A stretch of 64,000 nucleotides of DNA from contig NZ_BPQJ01000017.1 in assembly GCF_022179185.1 (NCBI RefSeq), positions 1-64,000 on the forward strand, given 5' to 3'. This stretch comes from Methylobacterium frigidaeris. Its GTDB lineage: Bacteria > Pseudomonadota > Alphaproteobacteria > Rhizobiales > Beijerinckiaceae. A program made the position numbers and the translations under genes. The notes under the pieces were generated by a model. That model saw only the letters and a program-made list of their open reading frames with translations, was not told the origin of the DNA and did not search any database. Below, piece by piece: positions 18,348 to 26,469 of the stretch (position 1 is the first letter of the stretch; each line of letters opens with the position of its first letter).

Positions 18348-18609
18348 GGTGTTGCGAGGCGTAGCGGGTTTCGGCGGGCACGGGAAGGTGCGGGGTGAGG
18401 TCGCCCGTCCCCGCCGGTCGTCAAACGGGCCCGGCCGCTCGCGCCTCCTCCCCGGGCTTGCGGACTTCGCGCTTGCCTCGTCGAACCTGCCTCGTCCGAC
18501 GCAAGAGCCTGATTTCCGAGCCGCAGTTCGTGTTGTAAGCCGAGCGCCATCGCGCGGATCCACGCGATCCGGCCGGCGGGTCTGCCCGCGTCGCGCTGCA
18601 TGGGAAGTG

Positions 18610-19536
18610 ATGTCGTACGCCTCTCTCACGCGTCCGGGCGACGTCTTCTGCGCGCCCATGCGGATCGAAAGCCTGGACGGCTGCTTCTTCACCCACACGG
18701 TCGATCTTCCCGTCTACGGGACGATGCCCGGTCAGTGGGACATGCGTGGCGGCGTCGAGGATTGTCTCGGCTTCGTCGCCATGCGCGGCAAGCGTGTGCT
18801 TCATGTCGGCTGTGACAGCGGCTTCCTCGGCTTCGAGATGGAGAAGCAGGGGGCGGAGGTGATCTGTCTCGACGGATCGGCCGGCGGTTCCTGGGACATC
18901 GTGCCCTTCCCGCAGCGCGACGGTGCCTCGGCGCGCCAGCGGCTCGACCAGCATCTCGACGCGATCGGCCGGGCATACTGGTTCAGCCATCGCACCCTCG
19001 CGTCGCGGGTCCGGCTGGTGCGCGGGACGGCTTATGCCATTCCGGATCTCATCGGCCCCACCGACATCGTGGTGCTGAACCATGCGCTCCCCCGCCTGCG
19101 GGATCCGTTCCGAGGCCTCCATGCCGCGGCGCGCTTCGCCCGCGAGACGATGATCGTCACCGACGCGACGGCATCGCGCCGCCACTGGCTGCGCGATCTC
19201 GCCCGGCCCTCGCGTCTGCCGGCCTTCTTCGTGCCGCGGGCGCACCGGCCGGAGGGATGGGGTACGTGGTGGCGCCTCTCTCCCGAGACCGTGCAGGAAA
19301 TCCTCCTTCGTGCCGCGGGCGCACCGGCCGGAGGGATGGGGTACGTGGTGGCGCCTCTCTCCCGAGACCGTGCAGGAAATCCTCGCGATCCTCGGCTTCG
19401 CGGAATCCGCCGTGCACGCCCACCGCCAGACCCATCTCGGCGCCCCGCGCCCCTGCTACACGATCGTCGCGCGCCGGACGGGTCCGACCAACGACGACTT
19501 GGACACGTGACCTGCACGCGTGACCTGCACGCGTGA
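18610..19536 (+). CDS. SAM-dependent methyltransferase-like protein, C-terminus frameshifted by a 79-bp duplication
   Basis: Residues 1 to about 230 look like a class I methyltransferase. The SAM-binding motif is in RVLHVGCDSGFLGFEMEKQG, followed by the acidic ICLDGS and a late strand, IVVLNHALPRLRDPF. A perfect 79-bp tandem duplication at 19227-19384 shifts the frame. The predicted end then becomes an Arg/Pro-rich sequence unlike a folded domain, stopping at 19536. Removing one copy restores a 273-residue protein that ends at 19510 with HLGAPRPCYTIVARR, a more natural C-terminus. The gene is therefore probably inactive or altered, unless the duplication is variable or an assembly error. The GT61 gene downstream suggests a role in surface-glycan modification. 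Confidence 0.75.
   Translation: MSYASLTRPGDVFCAPMRIESLDGCFFTHTVDLPVYGTMPGQWDMRGGVEDCLGFVAMRGKRVLHVGCDSGFLGFEMEKQGAEVICLDGSAGGSWDIVPFPQRDGASARQRLDQHLDAIGRAYWFSHRTLASRVRLVRGTAYAIPDLIGPTDIVVLNHALPRLRDPFRGLHAAARFARETMIVTDATASRRHWLRDLARPSRLPAFFVPRAHRPEGWGTWWRLSPETVQEILLRAAGAPAGGMGYVVAPLSRDRAGNPRDPRLRGIRRARPPPDPSRRPAPLLHDRRAPDGSDQRRLGHVTCTRDLHA
19227..19384. repeat. Perfect 79-bp tandem duplication inside a coding region
   Basis: Positions 19227-19305 and 19306-19384 are identical over all 79 bp, and the flanking bases differ on both sides. Because 79 is not a multiple of three, the duplication shifts the methyltransferase reading frame. Perfect identity suggests a recent event. Confidence 0.95.
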
Positions 19537-19608
19537 CTTGGACGTCCGACCTCGAAGCGCAACAACGACATTCGCACGGCCGGCGAGCGGCATGGAGAGC
19601 GGACGGGC

Positions 19609-20748
19609 ATGCGGCGATCGCTGAAACGGACCTTCGGCATCTCGGGCGAGGTGCGGATCACGCAGGAGCCACCGCGCCTGCGCGTGGTGGAGAACGCCCA
19701 TTACCTGCCCTTCGTCCATGATGGAGCCTGGGGCGTGTTCGATGCCGAGCGCCGGATCGTCGAGGAGAGCGTGGACTTTCTCGGGCCGGAGCGGCAGCTC
19801 CAGCACCAGGTGACCGACTGGCCACCGGACTTGTCCGGCCCGATCGAGGAAGCGCCCGAGGAGCACTACCTCTATCTCGGCCAGCTCAATCCGCATTACG
19901 GGCATTTCATCGTCAACACGCTGGCCCGGTTCTGGCCGATGCTCGACGAAGGCGGCGATCGACCGAAGCTCCTGTGCCACGGCTATTTCGGCGGGCACGA
20001 GCTTCTGGCCGGCCGCCCCTTCGTGACCGACATCCTCGATCGCCTCGGACTGCGTCTCGCGGATCTCACGGTCTTCGACCGTCCGGTTCGGATCCGGCGC
20101 CTCACCGTCGCGGCACCGGCGCTCCGGGAGATGGCCTCCGCTCATCCCGTCATGGCCGCCCTCGGGGATGCGGTCGGGCGCGCCTCGCTCGACGGCGTCC
20201 CGGTCGATGCGGAGGCCCGGCCGGTCTACCTGTCGAAGGCGCGGCTCGCCGACTACGTCCAGCGCGTCGAGAACGAAGACGAGATGGCCGATTCACTGAG
20301 CCGGGCCGGTGTCGATGTCGTCTATCCGGAAACGCTGACCTTCGACGAGCAGGTCCGGCTGCTGGCCCGGCGCCGGACGATCATCGCGGGCCTGGGATCG
20401 GCCCTTCATACCGCCCTGTTCGCTCCGCCGAGGCGGTCGATGATCGTCCTCAGCTCCGATCCGCAGGTCAACGCGACCTACCTGCTCATCGACGCCCTCA
20501 AAGGCAACCGGTCGCGCTACTATCATCCGCAGGGTCTGACCTACACCCAAGGCAGCCATCGGCGGCTCACCTTCTTCGAACACCCGAAGCGCATCGCCGA
20601 GGAGCTGATATTCCGCATCGAGCATCCCGAGGCGTCGGACGCGTGGGACGATCTCGATGCGAGCGCGACCTGGCATATGTCGCCGTCGATACCGCACCTG
20701 CCGTCGCAGCTGCGCCGCAGGCGGCTGTTCGGGATGCGCTCCCGGTGA
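19609..20748 (+). CDS. Glycosyltransferase family 61 (DUF563) protein
   Basis: This 379-residue protein fits the GT61/DUF563 family of cytosolic glycosyltransferases. It has the typical LGQLNPHYGHFIVNTLARFW block near residues 90-110. The C-terminal half contains PVYLSKARL, VDVVYPETLTFDEQVRLLA and IIAGLGSALHTALFAP, which recall the donor-binding half of family members. There is no signal peptide or membrane helix. It follows the frameshifted methyltransferase on the same strand by about 70 bp. The pair looks like a small surface-polysaccharide module. The sugar and acceptor cannot be read from sequence. Confidence 0.85.
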   Translation: MRRSLKRTFGISGEVRITQEPPRLRVVENAHYLPFVHDGAWGVFDAERRIVEESVDFLGPERQLQHQVTDWPPDLSGPIEEAPEEHYLYLGQLNPHYGHFIVNTLARFWPMLDEGGDRPKLLCHGYFGGHELLAGRPFVTDILDRLGLRLADLTVFDRPVRIRRLTVAAPALREMASAHPVMAALGDAVGRASLDGVPVDAEARPVYLSKARLADYVQRVENEDEMADSLSRAGVDVVYPETLTFDEQVRLLARRRTIIAGLGSALHTALFAPPRRSMIVLSSDPQVNATYLLIDALKGNRSRYYHPQGLTYTQGSHRRLTFFEHPKRIAEELIFRIEHPEASDAWDDLDASATWHMSPSIPHLPSQLRRRRLFGMRSR

Positions 20749-20823
20749 GCGAACGACGGCGCCGGACCGGGACATCGCCGGATGCCTTCGGTCCACGGCC
20801 GGACACCGGGTCCGGGGATCGCC

Positions 20824-22482
20824 TCAGCTGAACGCCCCATCCGCCGGTGCCGCGCGGCCCTCGTAGATCCCGTAGGACAGGTAATGGAGCAGGGGATCGA
20901 TGCCCGCCCGCGCCACGTCGGGGTTCTGCGCCAGGTAGAGCTCGGTGTCGAAGCCCTTCGAGGGATCGCGGCCCTCCCGCCAGCCGTCCTTGGCGTAATG
21001 CGCCAGGGGGTCGATCCCCGCTTCCCTCACGTCGGCATAGGCCGTCAGATACCCTTCCGTGTCGAAGAGCGCGTTGCCGTCGCGCCCCTCGCGCCACCCG
21101 TAGGTGTCGTAATGGGCCTTCGCGTAGGCGAGGGAATCGCTCGTCTTCAGGGCAGCCGCGGCGACGTCGGGATTGGCGAGCAGGTAGTAGTCCGCGTCGA
21201 AGCCGCGGCCGGCGGCGAGGTCCGCGGCCTCGCCGATCGCCGACTCGGTCGCCCGGCCCTCGTAGCGGCCGTAATCGAGGTAATGCGCCAGCGGGTCGAT
21301 GCCGGCCGCCCGCACGTCGGGATTGCGCTCGAGGTAGAGCCTCGTGTCGAAATTCGCGCCCGGGTCGCGGCCCGCCAGCCACCCCTCGGCGTGGTACTGG
21401 GCGAGCGGATCGGTCCCGGCGGCGGCGACACTCGGGTTGGCGGCGCGGTAGCCGAGGGTGGAGAAGTACGGGTTCGGATCGCGGCCCTCCCGCCAGCCGT
21501 CCTTGGCGTAATGCGCCTCGGGATCGACCCCCGCCGCCCGCACGTCGGCATAGCGGATATTGTAGAACGCGTCGCTGACCAGCCCGCTGCGGTCGGCGAG
21601 ATCGCCGTACAATCGCAAGTATTCCGTGCCGTCGATGATCCGGCCGGCATCGACCTGGACCGGCGCCCCGGTATTGAGGGAGGGCGAGAACTGGCTGCCG
21701 TAGAAGGTCAGCGGATGGAAGGTGGCGGCGAGGGCGCCCACCTCCGCGAAGCCGAGGGCCGGATCGAAGGAGCCGGAGGTGACGTCGAACTTCTCGGTCG
21801 CCGTGATCAGCAGCCGGCGCTCCACCGGTCCGAGGACGCCGTCGGTGATGTCGAGGTAGGTCGGTTCGCCGACGCGGCGGATGTCCCTGTCGAACAGGAA
21901 CGCACCCTCGTAGTTCCTGGGCGTCGCGCTGTAATTGCCCACCGGATCGCCGTAGGTGACGTAGTTGGTCAGGTTGCTCCCCGGGAAGACGATATAGTCC
22001 TGGTTGAGGCCGGGTGCCGCGAAGGTCGTGCCTCCGAGGCCGAGCTGGGTCGCGACGTAGGCCGCCTCCGCGGCGCCGAGCGAGTGGCCGGTGACGACGA
22101 CGCGGCTCTCGGGAATGCCCTTCTGCCGGGCGGCCTCGACCACCGTCTCGGCGAAACCGACCGCCTGCTGGAGCGCCTCCGGCCGGTAGCCGAAGAAGAG
22201 CGCGAGATCCGCCTCGATCTGGGCCGCCAGGAAGTCCGGGCGCTGGAGGAGGCCGCTCGCATCGGTGCCTTCGAAGCCGATGATGACGGTGGGGTCGTCG
22301 CCCCCGGTGACGAAGGCAGCGGCATGGAACCCGGTCTCGTCGTCCAGGCCGCTGTCGAATCGCCCGGGCGCGTAGTCGAAGGGCTGGAGGCCGGTCGGGA
22401 TGGGCGGCTGGTCGTTGTTGTCGGCGTTGCCGTACATCCAGCTCGACACGTCGAAGTAGTTGTTCACCGTCGGTGCGGTCAT
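20824..22482 (-). CDS. Lipase-like protein with six C-terminal GREGRD-type repeats
   Basis: The N-terminal half (about 1-300) has a class 3 lipase-like alpha/beta hydrolase core. VIIGFEGTDASG precedes the nucleophile elbow VTGHSLGAAEA with Ser134, and a candidate acid lies in NYVTYGDPVG. Residues about 306-552 are six repeats of 37-48 residues with the pattern YLxxNPDVxxAGxDPLxHYxxxGxxEGRDP. Repeats of this kind occur in large secreted proteins of Methylobacterium. There is no N-terminal signal peptide, which fits type I secretion with a C-terminal signal; that is inference. Two repeats share a 42-bp identical segment (20963-21004 and 21476-21517), a sign of recent duplication or gene conversion. 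Confidence 0.85.
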   Translation of the reverse strand: MTAPTVNNYFDVSSWMYGNADNNDQPPIPTGLQPFDYAPGRFDSGLDDETGFHAAAFVTGGDDPTVIIGFEGTDASGLLQRPDFLAAQIEADLALFFGYRPEALQQAVGFAETVVEAARQKGIPESRVVVTGHSLGAAEAAYVATQLGLGGTTFAAPGLNQDYIVFPGSNLTNYVTYGDPVGNYSATPRNYEGAFLFDRDIRRVGEPTYLDITDGVLGPVERRLLITATEKFDVTSGSFDPALGFAEVGALAATFHPLTFYGSQFSPSLNTGAPVQVDAGRIIDGTEYLRLYGDLADRSGLVSDAFYNIRYADVRAAGVDPEAHYAKDGWREGRDPNPYFSTLGYRAANPSVAAAGTDPLAQYHAEGWLAGRDPGANFDTRLYLERNPDVRAAGIDPLAHYLDYGRYEGRATESAIGEAADLAAGRGFDADYYLLANPDVAAAALKTSDSLAYAKAHYDTYGWREGRDGNALFDTEGYLTAYADVREAGIDPLAHYAKDGWREGRDPSKGFDTELYLAQNPDVARAGIDPLLHYLSYGIYEGRAAPADGAFS

Positions 22483-22561
22483 GGCAGGGACTCCGGTCGA
22501 TGCTGATGCGCGGGCGGACTCGGGCGAGCTTTCGGTGCGGGCAAGCTTTCGGCGTGGGCGA

Positions 22562-23461
22562 TCATGGCGGCCCCGCGCCGTCGAGGTGGGACCGGATGAA
22601 CGATCCCGCCTCGCTCAAGGACGCGCGGCCTTCCTCCAGCTCCGGGTGGAAGAGGTGCCAGGCATGGATCATGTGCGGCCACACCCGCAGCGTCACCGGC
22701 ACGTCCGCCACCCCGGCCGCCGCCGCCAGCCGGAGGGCGTCATCGAGCAGGACCTCGGCGGATCCGACCTGGATCAGCATCGGCGGCAGGCCGGCGAGAT
22801 CGCCGTCGAGCGGAGAGACGAGGGCTGAGCGCGGATCGGCTCCGGCGAGATAGGCGGCGACGAGCTCCGCCAGGTAGGCGCGGCTGAGGAGCGGGTCGAG
22901 GGCGGCCTTGCTGGCCAGGGTGCCGCCAGCAAGCGTGAGATCGACCCAGGGCGAGGAGAGCCAGAGGCAGCGCGGCGGCGGCAGACCGGCCTCGCGCAGC
23001 GACAGCACCGTCGCGATGGCGAGGCCGCCGCCCGCGCTCTCCCCGGCGAGCGCGATGCGCTCCGGCGCGAACCCCTGGTCGAGGAGGAAGCGGTACCCGG
23101 CGAGCGCGTCCTCGAGCGCCGCCGGGAAGGGGTGCTCGGGCGCGAGCCGATAGGCGAGGGCGAGCGTCCGCGCGCCGGCCTCCCGCCCGGCCCGGGCCAC
23201 CACGTGGCGGTGGCTGGCGAGCGAGCCGGCCATGTAGCCGCCCCCGTGCAGGAAGAGCAGCACCCGCGCCGGATCCGCGGCGGCCGTGCCCGTCCATTCG
23301 GCGGGCACGGCCCGCGCGACCACGCGCTCCACCGTCACGTCGGGCGGCAGGGCGTACTCCGCGCCGAGGCCGTCGAGGCGCTCGCGCCGGGCCGCGAGGT
23401 CGGCGGGCCGCGGCCGCGCGGCGAGGCGGGCGCGGATGCGGCCGAGTTCGGCGATCGACAT
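22562..23461 (-). CDS. Alpha/beta hydrolase of the hormone-sensitive lipase type
   Basis: This 299-residue protein has the HSL-family oxyanion motif HGGG at 72-75 and the nucleophile elbow GESAGG at 140-145 (Ser142). Late Asp and His candidates are in LIQVGSAEVLLDD and WPHMIHAWHLF. Such enzymes hydrolyse short-chain esters in the cytoplasm. The ATG at 23461 is preceded by GAGGAG. It is on the same strand as the lipase-repeat gene, with 79 bp between them, so co-expression is possible. The natural substrate is unknown. Confidence 0.92.
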   Translation of the reverse strand: MSIAELGRIRARLAARPRPADLAARRERLDGLGAEYALPPDVTVERVVARAVPAEWTGTAAADPARVLLFLHGGGYMAGSLASHRHVVARAGREAGARTLALAYRLAPEHPFPAALEDALAGYRFLLDQGFAPERIALAGESAGGGLAIATVLSLREAGLPPPRCLWLSSPWVDLTLAGGTLASKAALDPLLSRAYLAELVAAYLAGADPRSALVSPLDGDLAGLPPMLIQVGSAEVLLDDALRLAAAAGVADVPVTLRVWPHMIHAWHLFHPELEEGRASLSEAGSFIRSHLDGAGPP

Positions 23462-24171
23462 CGGGGCTCCTCGGGGGCTCCTCGGGGGCTTCTCGCGCGG
23501 GGTTGGAGATGCCGTCAGCGGGCCGGCCGGCTCCGGGCATCGCGGTCCCGGACGCGCCCTCGCCGCGCGGGAGCCGATGCCCGGTCCGTGCGACGGCGCG
23601 GGGCGCATGACGCGCTCACGGCCGACAGGCGGTGCGGTCGCCCGCATCGCACGCGGATGTCGTGGAGAAGACCGGCCCTCACCCGCCGTGCCGAACACGT
23701 ATCGGGCGCGCGGGTGTTGCTGCGGATCATCGCGGCCCCCATCATGGTCTCGTGACTGCTGCGACCAGCAATCCTGCAGTCACGTCGGCACTTCGGCCGA
23801 CAGTAATATTTCCAGAAAATGCCCAAGACACAAGTTGCAAAATTGCATCAGCACTATTTGTTATTCATATCGTCTTTTATTATATTTTTAGAGACGGCCA
23901 TCTCATGCAGACGAGGGGAGCTGACCGACCCATAGACGCAAAAGGATGAGTTTTTCCTCCACCCATCGGTGGATCTCGTCCACCCTTGTGGTGAAGTCGG
24001 TCGCGCTTCGCGCCGGCCGAGGCGCCGGCGTTCATCGATGCGGGACGGGAGGATCCCGGGGGCGGGTCCGGTCCGGACTCCGCGACTGACGGAGATGCTG
24101 TCCGAGGCGCGTGTCCGGGATTCCCTCTCCGCTCGGGCACGCGACGCCGAGCGGGTTCCGGATGCCGGCGG
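23462..24171. other. 710-bp intergenic region with an AT-rich patch
   Basis: No gene is supported here. The first 300 bp are GC-rich. From about 23760 to 23950 the sequence becomes AT-rich, unlike its surroundings. At 23958-23973 TCCACC and GGTGGA form a palindrome with a four-base centre, and another TCCACCC follows at 23979-23985. The same heptamer is present in the island's origin-like region. It may hold the promoter of the hydrolase gene ending at 22562, or be a remnant of transferred DNA. Confidence 0.4.
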
Positions 24172-25275
24172 TCAGCCCGGCTCGTCGGCGCGGGGCGCGG
24201 CGTGCAAGGTGAAGCGCGTCATCTCGGCGGGCCGGCCGAGCCGGAGCGCGAAGCCCGGCCAGATCCCGGTGCCGTTTCCGACATAGAGGATCATGCCGCC
24301 GACGTCGTAGCGGCCCGAGACGAAGCCGTTGTTGCCCCGCGCCACCAGCCGGTCGAGACCGAGGATCATGCCGCCATGGGTATGGCCGGAGAGCTGGAGC
24401 GCGACGCCCCGCGCCGCCGCCCGTTTCGCGCCCCGAGGCTGGTGGTCGAGGAGCACGACCGGCGCGCCGGGCGGGGCGCCCGCGAGTGCCGCGGCGAGGT
24501 CGGGACCGGCCTCGCCGGATGCCGGGGCCGAGGCGTCGGTGACGCCGGCGAGCACCAGGCGGCCTTCGCCCCGGGCGAGCACGGTGTGGGCGTTCGGCAG
24601 CATTTTCAGGCCAAGGCCGGCGAGGTGACGCATCCAGGCCGGGTAATCGAAGAAGTACTCGTGGTTGCCGGGAATCGCCCAGACCCCGTCCGGTGCCCGC
24701 AGGTCGCGCAAGGGCGCGACGTCGTCCCGGCGCATGGCGACCGAGCCGTCGATGAAGTCGCCGGTCACCACGATCAGGTCGGCGCCGGCCGCGTTGGCGC
24801 GCTCCACCACGGCGCGGGCCCAGGGCGCCGGGAAGAGGCGGCTCAGATGCAGGTCGGTGAGCTGGAGGAGCCGGTAGCCCTCGAAGGCGGGCGGCAGGCC
24901 GGGGATGGCCACCGCGACGTCCCGGACCGGCGGCACCCGTACGGCATTGGCGACGCCGATGGCCGCGAGCACAGCCGCGAGCCCGGCCGCCCCGAACCGC
25001 ACCCCATCCGGGATGGTCACCATGCTCCGGTGCAGCAGGGCCGCCGTCAGGGCGCCGAGGTCGACGAGAATCTGCAGCACGGCGAGGAGCAGGATCGCCC
25101 CGAACGCCCAGTTGAGCAGCAGCACGACCCCGCGCGGGAATTCGGGGGCGAAGACCGAGCCGGAGGAGAGCCGGTTCCAGAAGTGGAACTGCGAGGCGAG
25201 GAGGAGCAGCATGGCGAGTGCGCCCTTGCCCCAGAGCGGCAGCCCGAGGGGCACGAGCCAGCGGGCGATCACCAA
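24172..25275 (-). CDS. Membrane-anchored calcineurin-like metallophosphoesterase
   Basis: Residues 1-115 contain several hydrophobic helices (LWGKGALAMLLLLASQF, VVLLLNWAFGAILLLAVLQI, AAGLAAVLAAIGVANAV). A metallophosphoesterase domain follows, with TDLHLS (Asp141, His143), GDFIDG (Asp173), GNHEYF (Asn204, His205) and GHTHGG. Members such as YaeI act on phosphate esters or lipids at the membrane; the substrate here is unknown. The GTG at 25275 is the first clear conventional start. Eleven more in-frame codons reach an ATC at 25306-25308, seven bases after AGGAG, and would complete a hydrophobic first helix, so a non-canonical start is possible. Confidence 0.9.
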   Translation of the reverse strand: MVIARWLVPLGLPLWGKGALAMLLLLASQFHFWNRLSSGSVFAPEFPRGVVLLLNWAFGAILLLAVLQILVDLGALTAALLHRSMVTIPDGVRFGAAGLAAVLAAIGVANAVRVPPVRDVAVAIPGLPPAFEGYRLLQLTDLHLSRLFPAPWARAVVERANAAGADLIVVTGDFIDGSVAMRRDDVAPLRDLRAPDGVWAIPGNHEYFFDYPAWMRHLAGLGLKMLPNAHTVLARGEGRLVLAGVTDASAPASGEAGPDLAAALAGAPPGAPVVLLDHQPRGAKRAAARGVALQLSGHTHGGMILGLDRLVARGNNGFVSGRYDVGGMILYVGNGTGIWPGFALRLGRPAEMTRFTLHAAPRADEPG

Positions 25276-25363
25276 GAGGCACGGCGCCGCGAAGATGAGG
25301 TGGAAGATGGCAGGTCTCCTGTCGTCGGCCGTCCGGACGCGGGCGCGGCCGGAGGCCGGACGG

Positions 25364-26389
25364 CTACCCCAGCATCTCCCGCACCAGCGGCGCCACCCGC
25401 GTACCGTAGAGCTCGATCGAGCGCATCAGCCGGTCGTGCGGCAGCGGGCCGGCGCTGTACTTGAGCTGGAATCGGCCGAGGCCAAGGGTCTTCACCGTCG
25501 CGGCGATCTTCCGCGCCACCGTCTCCGGGCTCCCGATATAGAGCGAACCGTGATCGGCCTCGCGGTCGAATTCCTGGCGCGTCATCGGCGGCCAGCCGCG
25601 CTCGGCGCCGATGCGGTCGCGCATGCGCTTGTAATCGGCGAAGAATTCCTCACGGGCACCGGCGTCGGTCTCGCCGACATAGCCCGGGGAGTGGACGCCG
25701 ATCGGCCGCACGGTCCGGCCGAGCTGGGCGCAGGCCCGGTGGTAGAGATCGACGTAGGGGCGGAAGCGCTGCGGCTCCCCGCCGATGATGGCGAGCATCA
25801 GGGGCAGGTCGTAATGGACCGCCCGCACCACCGAGTTCGGGCTGCCGCCGACCCCGATCCAGGTGGTGGGCGGCGACTCCGGGGTCGGGAAGACGGACTG
25901 AGCTTCCAGCGGCGCCCGGGTGGTGCCCTGCCAGGTCACCGGCCCGCCGGCCAGCAGGGCGGCGAACAGCTCCAGCTTCTCCTCGAACAGGGTCTCGTAC
26001 TGGTCGAGGGCGTAGCCGAAGAGCGGGAAGGACTCGGTGAACGAGCCGCGGCCGAGGATCACTTCGGCGCGGCCGTTCGAGACCGCCTGCAAGGTCGAGA
26101 AGCGCTGATAGACCCGGACCGGGTCGTCGGAGCTGAGCACCGTCACGGCCGAGCCGAGACGGATGCGCTCCGTACGCCCGGCGATCGCCGCCAGCACCAT
26201 CTCGGGCGAGGAGACGGAGAAGTCCTCGCGGTGGTGCTCGCCGATGCCGAAGAAGTCGAGCCCGACCTGCTCGGCCAGGATGCCTTCCGCGACCACGTCG
26301 CGGATGACCTGGCCGTGGGGCAGGAGCTCGCCGTTCCGGGCGGTGACATCCCCGAACGTGTCGAGGCCGAAGTGCAGGGCGTGTGTCAT
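25364..26389 (-). CDS. LLM-class flavin-dependent oxidoreductase
   Basis: This 341-residue protein belongs to the luciferase-like monooxygenase group. It has GLDFFGIGEHHREDF near the N-terminus, LGSAVTVLSSDDPVRVYQ, the flavin-contacting GRGSFTESFPLFG, and WIGVGGSPNSV. The C-terminal part contains GSLYIGSPETVARKI, which is common in the family. Such enzymes use reduced flavin for oxidation of small organic molecules; the substrate is not predictable. The ATG at 26389 fits the conserved start; an upstream open frame of 17 residues is not similar to family members. It is followed by the phosphoesterase gene about 55 bp downstream. Confidence 0.93.
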   Translation of the reverse strand: MTHALHFGLDTFGDVTARNGELLPHGQVIRDVVAEGILAEQVGLDFFGIGEHHREDFSVSSPEMVLAAIAGRTERIRLGSAVTVLSSDDPVRVYQRFSTLQAVSNGRAEVILGRGSFTESFPLFGYALDQYETLFEEKLELFAALLAGGPVTWQGTTRAPLEAQSVFPTPESPPTTWIGVGGSPNSVVRAVHYDLPLMLAIIGGEPQRFRPYVDLYHRACAQLGRTVRPIGVHSPGYVGETDAGAREEFFADYKRMRDRIGAERGWPPMTRQEFDREADHGSLYIGSPETVARKIAATVKTLGLGRFQLKYSAGPLPHDRLMRSIELYGTRVAPLVREMLG

Positions 26390-26469
26390 GCGAGCCAAGA
26401 TGGACGCGCAGAGTCGCGTTTGAAATGCGCGCGGATGCAAGGACCGGCTTGCAGCCGCGCATAGGAGGG

